DNA of 64,000 bases from Sambucus nigra. Taxonomy: Eukaryota > Streptophyta > Magnoliopsida > Dipsacales > Adoxaceae. A program made the translations under genes and the position numbers. This document shows, one piece after another, positions 10,286 through 20,907 of the stretch (position 1 is the stretch's first letter; each line of letters begins with the position of its first letter). The stretch is taken from contig OX422207.1 of assembly GCA_949130495.1 (NCBI GenBank), positions 712,352,456 through 712,416,455 of the forward strand, written 5' to 3'. The notes below the pieces were generated by a model. That model was not told the origin of the DNA, ran no database searches, and saw only the letters and a program-made list of their open reading frames with translations.

Positions 10286-12059
10286 AGTTAGAGGATTTAA
10301 AAAATTCTAAAGTTTGTGCCATTGAGGAAAATAATTCGATTAATGATTTTATGGCACAAGAAAAAGCTCTTAGGGATAAGTTTGCTCACATTGAGGGGGT
10401 GCAAGATAACCTTCTAGGGGTAATTGAAAATTTAAAGAAGGAGTCCCGAAAGTTTAAGAAGTCTAATCGTTTGCTTGAGTCGAAAGTTTTGAAGTTAAAA
10501 AATGATTTAAATGACTCGAGTAGTGATGGTAGCGGCTTATCTTGTTCTAGTGGTTCGATTGTAAAAGCCAAAACTATAGTTTGTTTTAGAGTGTCAACCA
10601 CATTCGAGGGTATTAGAAAAGGTCAACCTAAAGGTCCCCTTCCTCATCATGTTTTCACATGTTCGCATTGTGATAGGAAAGGTCACCTTAGGAGTTTTTG
10701 TTTTGATCATAGAAAAGACCATAGGAAGAATAAACTTAGTGTCCCATTGGTTACCAAAACCCGTTTTGTTAGGTATACACCTGTTTGGGTTAGAAAATCC
10801 ATTTTGAAGATGCTAAATACTTCGTTAGTTGATTCTCACATGCATGCACATGATTCATCTCATGCTATTTCTTATGGTTAGTAGCTTGCATGTTTTGTCA
10901 TACGCTAGCCCGTACATCATGTTTTATAATTTGCTAGAGTTATGACATGTTTATCATTTTGTATTATAGTTTTCATTTGTTTGAGTCCTATTGAAAAAAT
11001 ACAAAAAGATTTTGCTTTTGAGAAAACTTTTGAAAACCCAAAAAGATTTTTCTTTTATTTGAGTCAAAATATGAAAAGCCAAAAACATTTTCGGTTTTTG
11101 TTTTTGAGTTTACATGTTTGATGTGGCATATTGGTGTGCTTGGACCCCTCCCCCCCCAACCATCGTTTTATTATCCATGTGGCTAGTACATTTGGTCATC
11201 ATTATCGATGCTTAGAATGATCCTAACCATTTTTTATATGGGGTTGTTTCAAAGTTGATATGCATTTTGATTCGACTTTGTATATATGCCAACATTGCAC
11301 CCATGCACAAGTTTATATGGATGTTTGACTTCTCTTGCATATTTGAATTTGGTGACGCGTTATTATCTCAATCTTGACATCTATGCATAAATAGACTTAA
11401 GGAGAAGTGTGCATGTAAGAACTGTTTACCGTGAGGATTTGAATTGGTAAAAATGATGAGTGATTCACAGAAAAGGGCTGCGAGAGTTCAAAATTAACTT
11501 GTTGTAAAAGCCACCATTTAAAAGAGGCCAAAATAAAATGCAATATGTTAAGAAAAAGGCCAAATTTGTTTAGTTCATTCCAAATAAAATATGATATTAT
11601 TGAGGGAGTTTTGATGGATTAAAAATTTAACGGGTTTGCACAACTAATCCTAGTGTTGAAACATTGCAATTTGACACTATTATTTATAGAATCGTCAAAA
11701 TTCTGGATTTGTATGCATGAAGTATGTTTAGTTCATTAAGCTCATACTTTAATTGTCATATGGATATGATAAAGTTTGATGATTTATCGCTATCAATTAG
11801 AGCTTCTTGATCGTTTTGATGTGTTGGAATTGTGACTCATTTGTTGTAGTTTCACGCCTATTCATTCCATATCCATGTTTGAGCACATCGGTATTATATT
11901 TGCATGTAACTCACATTTTTAGTTTTTAAGAGTTTTTGCATTTTGTGTTAAAAGAATATTGTTTTAACACTATTTTGCTTCTGGTAGGCCCTTCCTGGAA
12001 TTTTTTGTGGAATTTTTTTCACTGGGCAATATTATATAATATTTCTGGGAATCTGGGAA

Positions 12060-12552
12060 TTTGGGAAACTTTGGCAGGTCGCGAGAAGTCGTTCAAGCGA
12101 CATATCCATCTCGCGCGAATGATTGTTGTACTTCGTTCGAGCAACGTCCTCAACTCGTTTGAGAGACGTCCCTGGCTTTTTAAACGACGACCTGATTTAT
12201 GGCTTCTGATTGGTTTGCAGTCCTCTGGTTGAATTGATACATTATTTTTGGTATCGCTGGAAGCATTCTGGACTGACTAGTTTATATGCGGGATTTATTG
12301 GTTCTAATTGCTTTTGTTTGCATATAGTCTGTTTATCACACCTGATTAGATTTCTATATTCTTTGTGTGATTCATTTGGTTTACTAGCTATTGATTTTTC
12401 ATTTCTTGATCATATTTAGCTGGTTGTTTCATTATTATCTAGCGATTTCACATTGATTCAACTTGGTTTGGTGCATACTTAAAAGTTGAACAATTTTTGG
12501 TAATAAAATTTGGTTTGATTTAAAACACACATATTGGGTACTTTCAAATTGG
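12060..12552 (+). repeat. Internal copy of the LTR right end plus start of the primer binding site
   Basis: Positions about 12458-12552 repeat, with changes, the last 95 bp of the LTR (TTGGTTTGGTGCATA, then AATTTTTGG, then ACACATATTGGG, then TTTCAAATTGG). Upstream, 12078-12175 has the same kind of CGTTCGA/CTCGTTTGAG palindromic motifs as the true LTR at 13484-13570. It looks like a decayed LTR piece inside the element. Confidence 0.55.
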
Positions 12553-12584
12553 CTTATCTTTTCACCGAATTGTCTATTCGAGAC

Positions 12585-13040
12585 AAAAAGGGGGAGAGAT
12601 GTATGTGAAGTAGGGGGAGATTTGAGCATGTTTTGGTTTACATATGCTTACAAATTGGTATCTCAAATTGGTATTACACATTGGTATCATTTTGCTACTC
12701 AAATTGTTTAACAAATGATTTTTCAGAGATTATTAATATTGGTATCTATTATTGTTTGGTATCATTTGGATATACATATTGGTTTCATTTGTTCCTCCAT
12801 ACTTCACTTTGGTATTTGTTTATCTATTTCATGTGTGTAGGTACGCTTCAACGATTCGAGATTTCAAGTCTACATCACATTCAGACAGTTCATGCTTGTC
12901 GGTGTTATATATTCCAGTTCGTGTCCTGTATTTTTAATTTTGGGTTTATGGGATGGGATTTAGTCGTCATATGGCTTGACGACCGGGCTTAGGCATTTCA
13001 TTGGTTTAGTTTTGTCCCGAAATAGTCAAAGGGGGAGATT
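12585..13040 (+). other. Multiple polypurine tracts before the 3' LTR
   Basis: AAAAAGGGGGAGAG near 12586, TAGGGGGAGATTTG near 12612 and AAAGGGGGAGATT at 13028-13040. Only the last one touches the LTR. Repeated polypurine tracts near the 3' LTR are a known trait of SIRE-lineage copia elements. Confidence 0.65.
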
Positions 13041-14275
13041 TGTAAGGACATAAATTTTCAATTGAGTCCATGTAGACTTAATTCCGTGAACAAAACTATG
13101 TTTGTAATATGTCATAGGGAGATTTTTATTTTGTCATGATCCCACTTGGTCTATGACATATTGAAGAAAATTGAAGGCGTTGCGGCAAAGCTTCAAAGAA
13201 TTAAATCATGCCGAAGTTTAATTGGTGCAAGTTTAATCGTCTTCAAAGTTAATTGCATTCCGAGATCACTCAGGTATGAATGCGTATAATTAATGGGGCT
13301 CAGAATTTTTTTTATAAAAGATAAGGATGTAATTTTATAAAGAAAAATGTTTTTAAAAGTGTTTTAATTGTTTACACTATGTTTTATTCTGATATACTCG
13401 AAATAGAGTTTAAATAATTTGGATCACTTTTAAAAGAGACGTTTTAAACAAAAAGTCAAAGAAAGTCAAACTGACGTCAGCTCACTCAAACGACATAAGG
13501 ATCTCGTTCGAACGAGATGCCTATGTCGCGCGAACGATGTGGCATTGTCATTCGAATGACACTCATTTCGAGGCGGCGCTTAATTATTATTTAAAGCGTG
13601 TTTCTATCAGAGTTTCGTAAGTGTGAATTCTGGAAAACTGTATTCGAACCAGAAACTTATTTGCACATGTTTTCTAAGGTTTAAAAAGCATAAACACATC
13701 CTTAGAGTTTGCAAAGATTCGAGATATCATTCTTATATTCTTACGTGATCTTGCTGCACCAAGAATTTTGTTCTATCATTGAACATCAAGGGTTTTGCGG
13801 TGAAGAAAAGAGAAGGACTTCTCGTTCGACATCGTAGACAAATCAAAGCTAACCGGTGGACACCGAGACATTCATGGAGTCGAGTGTTATGGACAGGTAT
13901 CGCGAAAGAAGGAATTTCTTTGTGGGCACTATGAGAGGAGTGGTTGAAGATCAGAAGAGCTTCAAGAGTCGTGAGGATCGAGTCGTTGAGTGAGGCTAAT
14001 CTGTCTTTGTAAAACCATTATTCATAATGATTGTCTGGCTTGGGTCGTCCGAGGTTGTTTTCCCGTTATGGGTTTTTTCCTCGTACATCCGGCGTTGTGA
14101 GTATTCTTTACTTTTTACTTGCTTTAATCACTATATGCATGTTTAGGATTAATCAAGATAAAATTGGTTTAAAGTAAGAATTGGGTTTTCACAACTCGCT
14201 TTGGTGCATATTAAAGGTAAATAATTTTTGGAGAAAATTGGTTTGTTTAAAAACACACATATTGGGCACTTTTCA
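13041..14275 (+). repeat. 3' LTR of the outer copia element
   Basis: Starts TGTAAGGACATAAATTTTCA directly after the polypurine tract and ends CTTTTCA at 14275; 1235 bp. The last 430 bp align with 1-434. A related LTR start, TGTAAGGACACAAATTTCC, is found on the minus strand at 16759. Confidence 0.85.
13484..13570. repeat. Palindromic CTCGTTCGAACGAG-type motif cluster in the copia LTR
   Basis: Contains ATCTCGTTCGAACGAGAT, TCGCGCGA and GTCATTCGAATGAC within about 85 bp. A similar cluster is in the related minus-strand LTR at 16021-16190. Confidence 0.8.
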
Positions 14276-14955
14276 AAGTCACTATCACTCTCATCAACCA
14301 CAACTTGTTTTTCCTCCATTCGATCTTTTAAAGTGATGCCCTTATCTATTTTTTTTATTTTTGGAGGGGAACATATCTAGTTTATAGGTTTGCAAATCAC
14401 CTACCAATTCCTCAATTTTGGTAGAGTGCAAGGTGGGTAAATAATTTAAATCGGTCACTTTGGGGATAAATCTATCGGGTAGAGACCTTAAAATTTTCTT
14501 TACTACACGGTCGTCGGGTATTTTCTCGCCCAAAATTCATCAAAGGTTTCATTTTCAAGCATTTTGATGGTTTCAAATTGAGTAGTGAGGTTTTGGAGTT
14601 TTGAAACCTTAACGACACTAGTTCCCTCGTGAGTGAGTTGTAAAATATCGCAATCTTCTTTAGAGGTTTCAAAAGTCATGATACGACGGAATTCATCTGG
14701 TGTAACCGCACTAAATAAACCGTTCAAGCCTTGAGAATTAAAGTTAGCTAGTTTTAGTTCACTTTCACTCCAACACTCGATAGGTTTGGGGACAGGTTCA
14801 TTTTCTACCAAACATGTGGGTGGAGTCCACCCGTTAAAGACTAATAGCCAAACCCTCTCGTCCATGGACTTAAGTGCTGATTTCATACGCGCTTTTTAAT
14901 ACGCGTAATTGGAACCATCGAAAACAGAAAATTTTGAAAATGGGAAAAATTCCAT
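14276..14955 (-). pseudogene. Copia (SIRE-like) gag N-terminal half, UBN2-type, broken
   Basis: Read on the minus strand from ATG at 14955: FSVFDGSNYAY, then ERVW, then NGW, then the conserved SxxxLNGLFSAV and THEGTSVVKVSKL blocks, then VVKKILRSLPDRF and EELVGDLQTY. This is the UBN2/gag-polypeptide domain of copia elements. There is an in-frame stop at 14896-14898, where relatives have Trp, and a frameshift near 14500-14530. It stops abruptly at the end of the outer element's 3' LTR, so the outer element probably inserted here or a rearrangement joined the two. It is the half of gag that the outer element lacks, but in the opposite orientation. Confidence 0.8.
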
Positions 14956-16020
14956 TTTAATCAAACAAATCTAAAAGGACGTTAACGCAATAAATTAGCG
15001 CTCTCAATCAAAACTGAATTTCCTTTAAGTGCAGAATATGATGGTTCAAATATAAACAACCTACTAATTTAAATTTCAAATTTTAATTTCTTTCAAATTA
15101 AAATTAAAATAAACTAAAAGTGAGATCAAGATTACACTAATATAAATATTCACTTAAACAAATTAACTCAATTCAAGTCCTAAAAAATTTGCCTAACAAG
15201 ATTAATTCAATTTTCTACTTAGTCCAAACCAAATATTACCAAATTAAAATTAGTGACTTGAATTAAATTAATTAAACATTACCCAAATTAATTTTAGCAC
15301 CAAATTAAGCATGAGTAGTGATTTAAACCATATTTTATCTTTTAGTCCTAAACATGCATCTAGGTGATATAGCAAGATAAAATAAATCACAAACCACTGC
15401 ACGCCGATGTACGAGGAAAACTCAATTGGGAAAAATCTCGGATGGTCCTAGCCTTAAGTCCACTAAGTATGAATTTATTATTACAAGACAGATGACTTAC
15501 TACACATGACTTGACTCCGTCCAAGCCTTGATGCGTTTTCTTGTAACTACCTCCACCTAGTCGACAATACCAGACTCCACTGGAATCTTGGAATCCACCA
15601 ATGAGGCTTTTGGTCTCTGTCAACCCACACCCGAAGCCTTCCTTCAAGAGGGAACACCGCAGCACATAAACAAACTCATTTGGGTGGAGAAGAACCCAAA
15701 CTCTCTTCTTTAGTTAGTGTAGAGAAAATCAGGTGCCAATTGAACTCTCCAATCAACAAATATATATGAGAAAAACTTGGAAGTAAACAAACTATGGGTG
15801 TGTAGAGTTTTGAAAGAATTTTAATTTATGAATTCTAAAACTCAGAACTTGAACTTTTGATCCTAATCTTTTTGCTCTCAAATTGTAGGTGAAAGTATGT
15901 CAAAAGTTAAGAGAAAAATTAAGTTTCCCGCACATAATATGTCTGGTAAAAGGTTAGTGGGAATGTGGTGAACATGGGTGGTTAAAAATAAAAATTGACA
16001 AAAATTTAGTTTTCCCGCCC

Positions 16021-16190
16021 AGGTCATTCGAACGAATCTCTCAGGTCATTCGAACGAGATTCCAAAGGAAAAATTAAACCAAAATCTCATTGGAAAAACT
16101 AGTTCGAATGAGGTCATTAAAACGAAACTTCTAACGAAAAAATTGAGAATTTTGGGAAACTCGTTCAAGATCTCGTTCGAACGACATTTC
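16021..16190. repeat. CATTCGAACGAG-type palindromic cluster in the minus-strand LTR
   Basis: Repeated CATTCGAACGA, CTCGTTCGAACGACATTTCGAACG and related partial palindromes. It corresponds to the cluster at 13484-13570 in the outer copia LTR. Confidence 0.75.
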
Positions 16191-16362
16191 GAACGAAAAA
16201 ATAGAAAATCCCATTTTTCAATTTTAAGCCCAAAAACTTTTAAACAATGTTCTAAAATATTTCTAAAAATAAAAAGTCATTTTAGACTAAAATAACACCC
16301 ATAAAATATTTCAAGTCTCCTACATATATAAAATTTCATTCATAATTTTGGAGACAATGGAA

Positions 16363-16759
16363 TCCTCAACTTGATGACGTAGAAACGAGGCACTAGAAAC
16401 TCGGCAATGATGAAGCTTTAAAATATGGGCCACTATGTCTTCAACACAAACTCGTCATACGCTTGGATGGATATACAAGACATTCTATCCTATGACTCAA
16501 ATTTTTTATCTGGAATTGAGCCAACACTAGATAAGACTTAATTGGAAATTTGTGTCCTTATCCTCAACTTGATGACTTAGAAACGAGGCACTAGAATCTC
16601 ACTAATGATGAATCTTTAAAATCCGAGTTGCTACGTCTTCAACACAAACTCGTCATAGTCTTGGATGGATATACAAGACATTCTATCCTATGACTCAAAT
16701 TGTTTTATCTGTAATTGAGCCAATACTACATAAGACTCAATTGGAAATTTGTGTCCTTA
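16363..16759 (-). repeat. Tandem duplication of about 198 bp at the LTR start
   Basis: TCCTCAACTTGATGAC begins at 16363 and again at 16561. Both units run through CGAGGCACTAGAA, ATACAAGACATTCTATCC and end TTGTGTCCTTA. The units differ at roughly a tenth of positions. Confidence 0.85.
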
Positions 16760-18069
16760 CAATATGAGACCATGAATTTTGATTAAATTCCCTTAAATGA
16801 TGAACAACATTTTATGTGACAAAATATAAAATAAATAAGTATGGCTTTGGATTCAAAAAAATGAAAATAATGTTGGAAGAAATGATTTACTCCTTGTGCC
16901 AAACTAAAGTCAAAAATATTATTTTTCTCAAAATGATGACAAAAAGGGGATTTTAATAAACTTGAGGATCCTAAAGGTTATGTTCCCTCTCGAGACCCTA
17001 TCGGTCTATTTTTGGGTGAAAATGGATAAAGTATGTTTTGGCACATTGATAATGTCATGGTAAAAAAGGGATGGAATAATGTGGACATTGGATAAAATGT
17101 TAAAACACATAAAATGTTACACTTGGATGACACTGAAAAAGTTAAGGAGGGCCTAGAGTCCTGAGGTGAAAGACCCAAAATCACTGGTCAGAGCATATGG
17201 TGACATCACCAATAGTGTAGAACCCATTAAAGTACACAGTATTTGGAAGATTCCGAGAAAGATAATGAAAATGGGATTTATGTGGTTGTACTTGTAATTT
17301 AATTAAGGAAACCTAACAAAAATGTAATAATTGAGACTAAACGCGCTAAAATGTGAACAATTAGTCTCTAGCCCCCGTAAAAGATGGAAAAAAATTGGTT
17401 AAGTGTGAGTATGAGCTCATCGCTCGAGTGAATTGCATGTAGTTGCATTAATACTAGCTAAATTTTTCACATTTTCTTAATTGATTAAGATACACCTTAT
17501 ATGTATAGTATTTTGTAGAAAACATATAGCTTAGTATTATCCACCCTGCTGAGCATTCACTCACCCGTACTTTTTATGTTAAAAACTCTACCCCCACCCT
17601 AGGTACCTCGAGTAGGAACATTGGACAGGACTAGAGTAAAGTCCCAAGAGACAAACAGCGTCATTAGAATGATCTATACTTGTTTTCAAACTATGGATAT
17701 TTGGTATTTGCGCTTTTGGTAATTGGACTTTTATTCGGGCCTTTGGCCAAAATTTGTAATAATACGGGATGGTTGTGACTTATTTTTAGTTAATAGGTAT
17801 TGTTGATTAATTCGGGTTTTTATAAATAAATTTTTGACTTAACTAATCACATAAAGTGGTCACCTCTTTTCTCAAACTAAAATAGGAATTTTAATTATTA
17901 AATTATGAGTCAAATTAAGGGTTTTCCTAAATAAAATGAATAAACTTTCCCCCTCCCCCTCCCCCTCCTAACTCCTTGGCTCGGTTAGGGTTAACCCAAC
18001 GGTAACCCAAACCTAGGTCAGAACATTATGTTATTTAGCTTATAAGAATTACAATCTTCTTAACAACAA
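16760..18069. other. No gene recognised; possible decayed LTR remnant
   Basis: No long frame or motif. Text around 17540-18040 (CTGAGCATTCACTCACCC, GGTTAGGGTTAACCCAACGGTAACC) is reminiscent of gypsy LTR ends, but no partner LTR or boundary is visible. A short CCCCCTC run lies near 17950-17967. Confidence 0.35.
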
Positions 18070-18111
18070 TTTTTTTTTTTTTTGGGGGGGGGGGGGGAGG
18101 GGGGGGGGGGG
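18070..18111. repeat. Poly-T run fused to a poly-G run
   Basis: About 14 T then about 28 G with a single A inside. It directly precedes the first copy of the duplicated LINE segment. It could be a slippage product or an assembly or sequencing artefact. Confidence 0.8.
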
Positions 18112-18910
18112 ACACTAGAATCAAATTTGACATATCCAATCCATTCGATATAATTTATAATGGAGTAACATTCCCAAAACTCTCAAAGCTTTATCTCTTA
18201 AGACACTTTTATTAATTAGATCTCTAACATTTTTAAAGTATTCCAAGATTTCAATTCCTATAAATGGTTCTCCATGTGGTTACCTTGAATGTTCTAGAGG
18301 GGTTAAAAAAAGGGACCCTATTTCCCCTTTATTGTTTTGAGTTGTTGAAGATGTGCTTAGTATAACTATTACAAAGCGGGTTCAAAATGGTAAAATAATC
18401 AATATTTCATCTCTTATAGGCTTTAAATCTCCCTCCTAACAAATTTATATATGTAAACTAAATATATAGACATACTTGCTTTAATGAATTGGAAGAATAC
18501 TAATTTGTCCAATTAAACTTAATATCTGAACAAATCACTGATACAAAACATTGAATTAGTAAACAATTAAACTAAATAATGAAAGACCTCTACTAAGCTA
18601 ACCATATTAAGATAAAGAATTGAATTTTTTACTTCTGGTATGAAGTCAGATTTAAAGATATCCAAACACAAAATCCTTAATCCAAACACACATGAATACA
18701 ACTTGATGCATATAAAATATGAAAATTCTGTATCCACATTTCTAAAAACGAATATGTGAACAGATGTGAACATATCTCCACTTTTGGTGCCATGGATATC
18801 TAAACAGATCTGGACTTTTGTTACTGGTCCCATTAGCACTTATGTAATCTAATTTTGAAACTAAGGTGATTCAATTTATATAAATCATTGATTCAATGAG
18901 AAACTTAAAC
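18112..18910 (+). repeat. First copy of a direct duplication of about 0.8 kb (LINE reverse transcriptase plus unknown tail)
   Basis: Matches 20908-21690 over its length: CACTAG, AATTTGACATATCCAA, GGTTCTCCATGTGGTTAC, then past the LINE part into TATGTAAACTAAATATAT, AATAATGAAAGACCTC and TATCCAAACACAAAA. The protein part reads as a broken LINE reverse transcriptase (KFDIS, HGSPCGY), ending before the YADD motif. Confidence 0.8.
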
Positions 18911-19445
18911 CGATTGAATGAGTATAAACCACTAGGTATCATAAGCATGTTTTTAAAGATAAACTTAAACATTTGAAAGGATCATTTAATAAATGGAACA
19001 TCGAAATCTTCGAAAACATTTATGAGAACCTTTTCACTGCCTAGAAGGAATTGAGAAAAAATGTTCATTTAATAAATGGAACATAGAAGTCTTTGGAAAC
19101 ATTTATGAGAACCTTTTCATTACCTAGAAGGAATTAAAAAAAATCCAACTAGAGGTTAAATATTTAGTCCACTTGTCTAGAAGCAATAATAGGGAGATTC
19201 AAGCTCCGTGAAATCTGAAAGATGCTCTCAAAGATGAGGAGAATTATTAGAGGGACAAATATAAACTTAAATGGTTTTATGAAAGGGGACATGTCTATTG
19301 AGATCTTCCGTAGATATAGAAAACATGTGAAAGTCATTAATCACATTTGTTAATTAAATCATGAAGGTGTTACCATTTCTAATGAAGAAGAAATAAAGCA
19401 ACATGTTGTCCAGTTCTTTGCAGATACATATTCTTCTAATAACCT

Positions 19446-20440
19446 AGCACCACACCAAAATAATTGACTTGTCACAATCTTTGACGGTGATAAGTCTGGG
19501 AGTGACAACTTCTTTGTCACAGACTTGTCACGATCAAAGACCGTGACAAGTTCATTTGACTTGTCACGATCCTTACCTTGATAAGTTTTTATCAGGGTCA
19601 AAGGCTGTTACAAGCCCGTGACAAAACCAAAACAAATTGTCACGGTTAAAGACTGTGACATTTTTTTGTCACGGGCTTGTCATGATTTTTTACCGTGACA
19701 ATTTTGGGCAGAATTAAAAAAAATTGTTAGGCAGTATGGCCACTGCCATTGCCCAGTATATTTATACATGTTATAGAAAAATTGTACCTGTCCAAACAGC
19801 ATATATCCAAATAAAATAGAAATAATATACCATATCATGGCATATATAATCCATATTCAAATAAAATAGAAATGAAAATATCCACATCCAAACCAACATG
19901 TACCAAAATTAAAAAATACAAATAAAATCAAATATCCAAATAAAAAGATAAAAATAATGTCATGAAGAAGGAGCAGGTCGGAGGAGGAAGGAAGGCCACA
20001 CGACATATGAATTGAGACACTCCGTAATATATTGAACGTCGCATTGTTCGCACAACCAAAAAAGTGAGTTCTCCTTTCCCTCCACCACATGCGTGATGCA
20101 CAGTCTTGGCTCAATGTCTTGGAGGGGACATCTATGAACCATCATACCCGTGAGGAAGCTCGAATCCCTCAACCCCCTCATTATCATCTCCCCACAATAT
20201 ATGTCGAGTAGAAACACACTCGACCAATCGATTGTTGACATAGGCCGCTCGATGGGGGTCACGGTGGGAAATGGATTATCATATGGAACCAAGTTCATGC
20301 GTATCAGTAATAAAGCAGTGGCATCCTCGTCCTCGTCCTCGTCCTTGTCTACCTCTACCTCCTTCTCCTTCCCCTTGACCTTGCCCTTACCCAACCGACG
20401 CTTCATGAAGGCGTGCATATCTAGGACTGTCGCTTATTGG
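19446..20440. mobile_element. Insert in the LINE with TTGTCACGGT-type inverted subrepeats; possible CACTA-like fragment
   Basis: From CACCACACCAAAATA at 19449 the text holds at least eight copies of a TTGTCACGRT / ACCGTGACAAG motif in both orientations up to about 19710. CACTA elements begin CACTACACCAAAA or CACTACAAGAAAA and carry subterminal repeats of this kind, so this may be a CACTA end with one changed base. No matching right end is visible. The LINE text resumes near 20444-20480. Confidence 0.45.
19960..20418 (-). CDS. Unknown 152-aa open frame inside the insert
   Basis: A minus-strand frame with a basic/acidic start (GKGKVKGKEKEVEVDKDEDEDED) and then a Cys/His-containing half (CPLQDIEPRLC, WLCEQCDVQ). 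I do not recognise it. It may be an exon captured by the transposon or a chance frame. Confidence 0.25.
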   Translation of the reverse strand: MHAFMKRRLGKGKVKGKEKEVEVDKDEDEDEDATALLLIRMNLVPYDNPFPTVTPIERPMSTIDWSSVFLLDIYCGEMIMRGLRDSSFLTGMMVHRCPLQDIEPRLCITHVVEGKENSLFWLCEQCDVQYITECLNSYVVWPSFLLRPAPSS

Positions 20441-20907
20441 GATTTTTAACTTTATCTATGACCATGAAAATGAGATTCTCAAAGCTATCCGAATAACTGA
20501 AGAAGTTAAACACACTATGTGGAGTATGGATCCAAAGGTAACTCCTAGTCCTGGGTTTGGGGGTATTTTTTACCATAAATGGTGGGATATTATTGATAAT
20601 CATGTTTGTAGGTACATTATCAATTTGTTTTAAGACACGTTGGATTCTACCAGGGTTCAATTCCAATCATATAGAGAAAATTATTAAAGATAATGAAGTG
20701 GACTCAATAGTTTTATTGAGACCAATTGCATTAGAAAACTTTCTTTCCATTGTTATAACAAAAATTTTGGCTAATAGACTTAGGAAGATTGTTTCTGGAA
20801 TTCTATATCCCAACCAAATAGAATTAATCCTAGGCAGAATCATTTGTCATTCTATCTATTTGGCCTCTACGAATTAAAATATTCTTGACTACAAATTTAT
20901 GAGGGGA

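Larger units (their letters stand above)
523..10881 (+). pseudogene. Gag-like coiled-coil/CCHC frame of the copia element, split by a nested element
   Basis: The first part (523-756) starts MDSLSFDDLQRL and is predicted coiled coil. The second part continues after the nested gypsy element, at 10291-10881. Taking out the insert and one copy of its 5-bp target duplication leaves the frame unbroken, about 274 codons. The second part carries a serine-rich stretch, then one zinc knuckle of the form CX2CX4HX4C near 10663-10704, then a basic tail containing VWVRK. SIRE/Maximus gag proteins have the same order (coiled coil, CCHC, VWVRK), but the N-terminal UBN2 capsid-like half is absent here. The product would presumably bind element RNA and assemble particles. 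It is now disrupted, so only truncated peptides could be made. Confidence 0.7.
10882..13040 (+). other. Non-coding internal 3' region of the outer copia element
   Basis: No pol or envelope-like frame can be read. The segment holds an LTR-like stretch (about 12060-12552) and polypurine tracts near 12586, 12612 and 13028. Short open frames at 11936-12992 match nothing I know and look like chance. Confidence 0.6.
1..14275 (+). mobile_element. SIRE-like Ty1/copia retrotransposon, non-autonomous, 5' end outside the window
   Basis: Positions 1-434 match the right end of the LTR at 13041-14275, so this is one element with its left end cut off by the window edge. The 5' LTR is followed by a tRNA-iMet-type primer binding site (438-449), and the 3' LTR is preceded by polypurine tracts. 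The internal domain holds only a coiled-coil plus zinc-knuckle gag-like frame; no protease, integrase or reverse transcriptase is visible. The coiled coil, CCHC and following VWVRK motif are like the C-terminal half of gag in the SIRE/Maximus lineage. The two LTR ends differ at several percent of sites by eye, so the insertion is older than the gypsy element nested in it at 757-10285. Confidence 0.75.
15010..16759 (-). repeat. LTR of the minus-strand copia relative (approximate inner end)
   Basis: On the minus strand it starts TGTAAGGACACAAATTTCC at 16759, like the outer element's LTR. At about 15300-15420 it shares the CTCGTACATCGGCG and ATGCATGTTTAGGA blocks with that LTR in the same order. 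A weak primer-binding-site match (8 of 12 bases) lies at 15000-15011, before the gag ATG. The inner end is therefore uncertain by some tens of bases. Confidence 0.6.
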
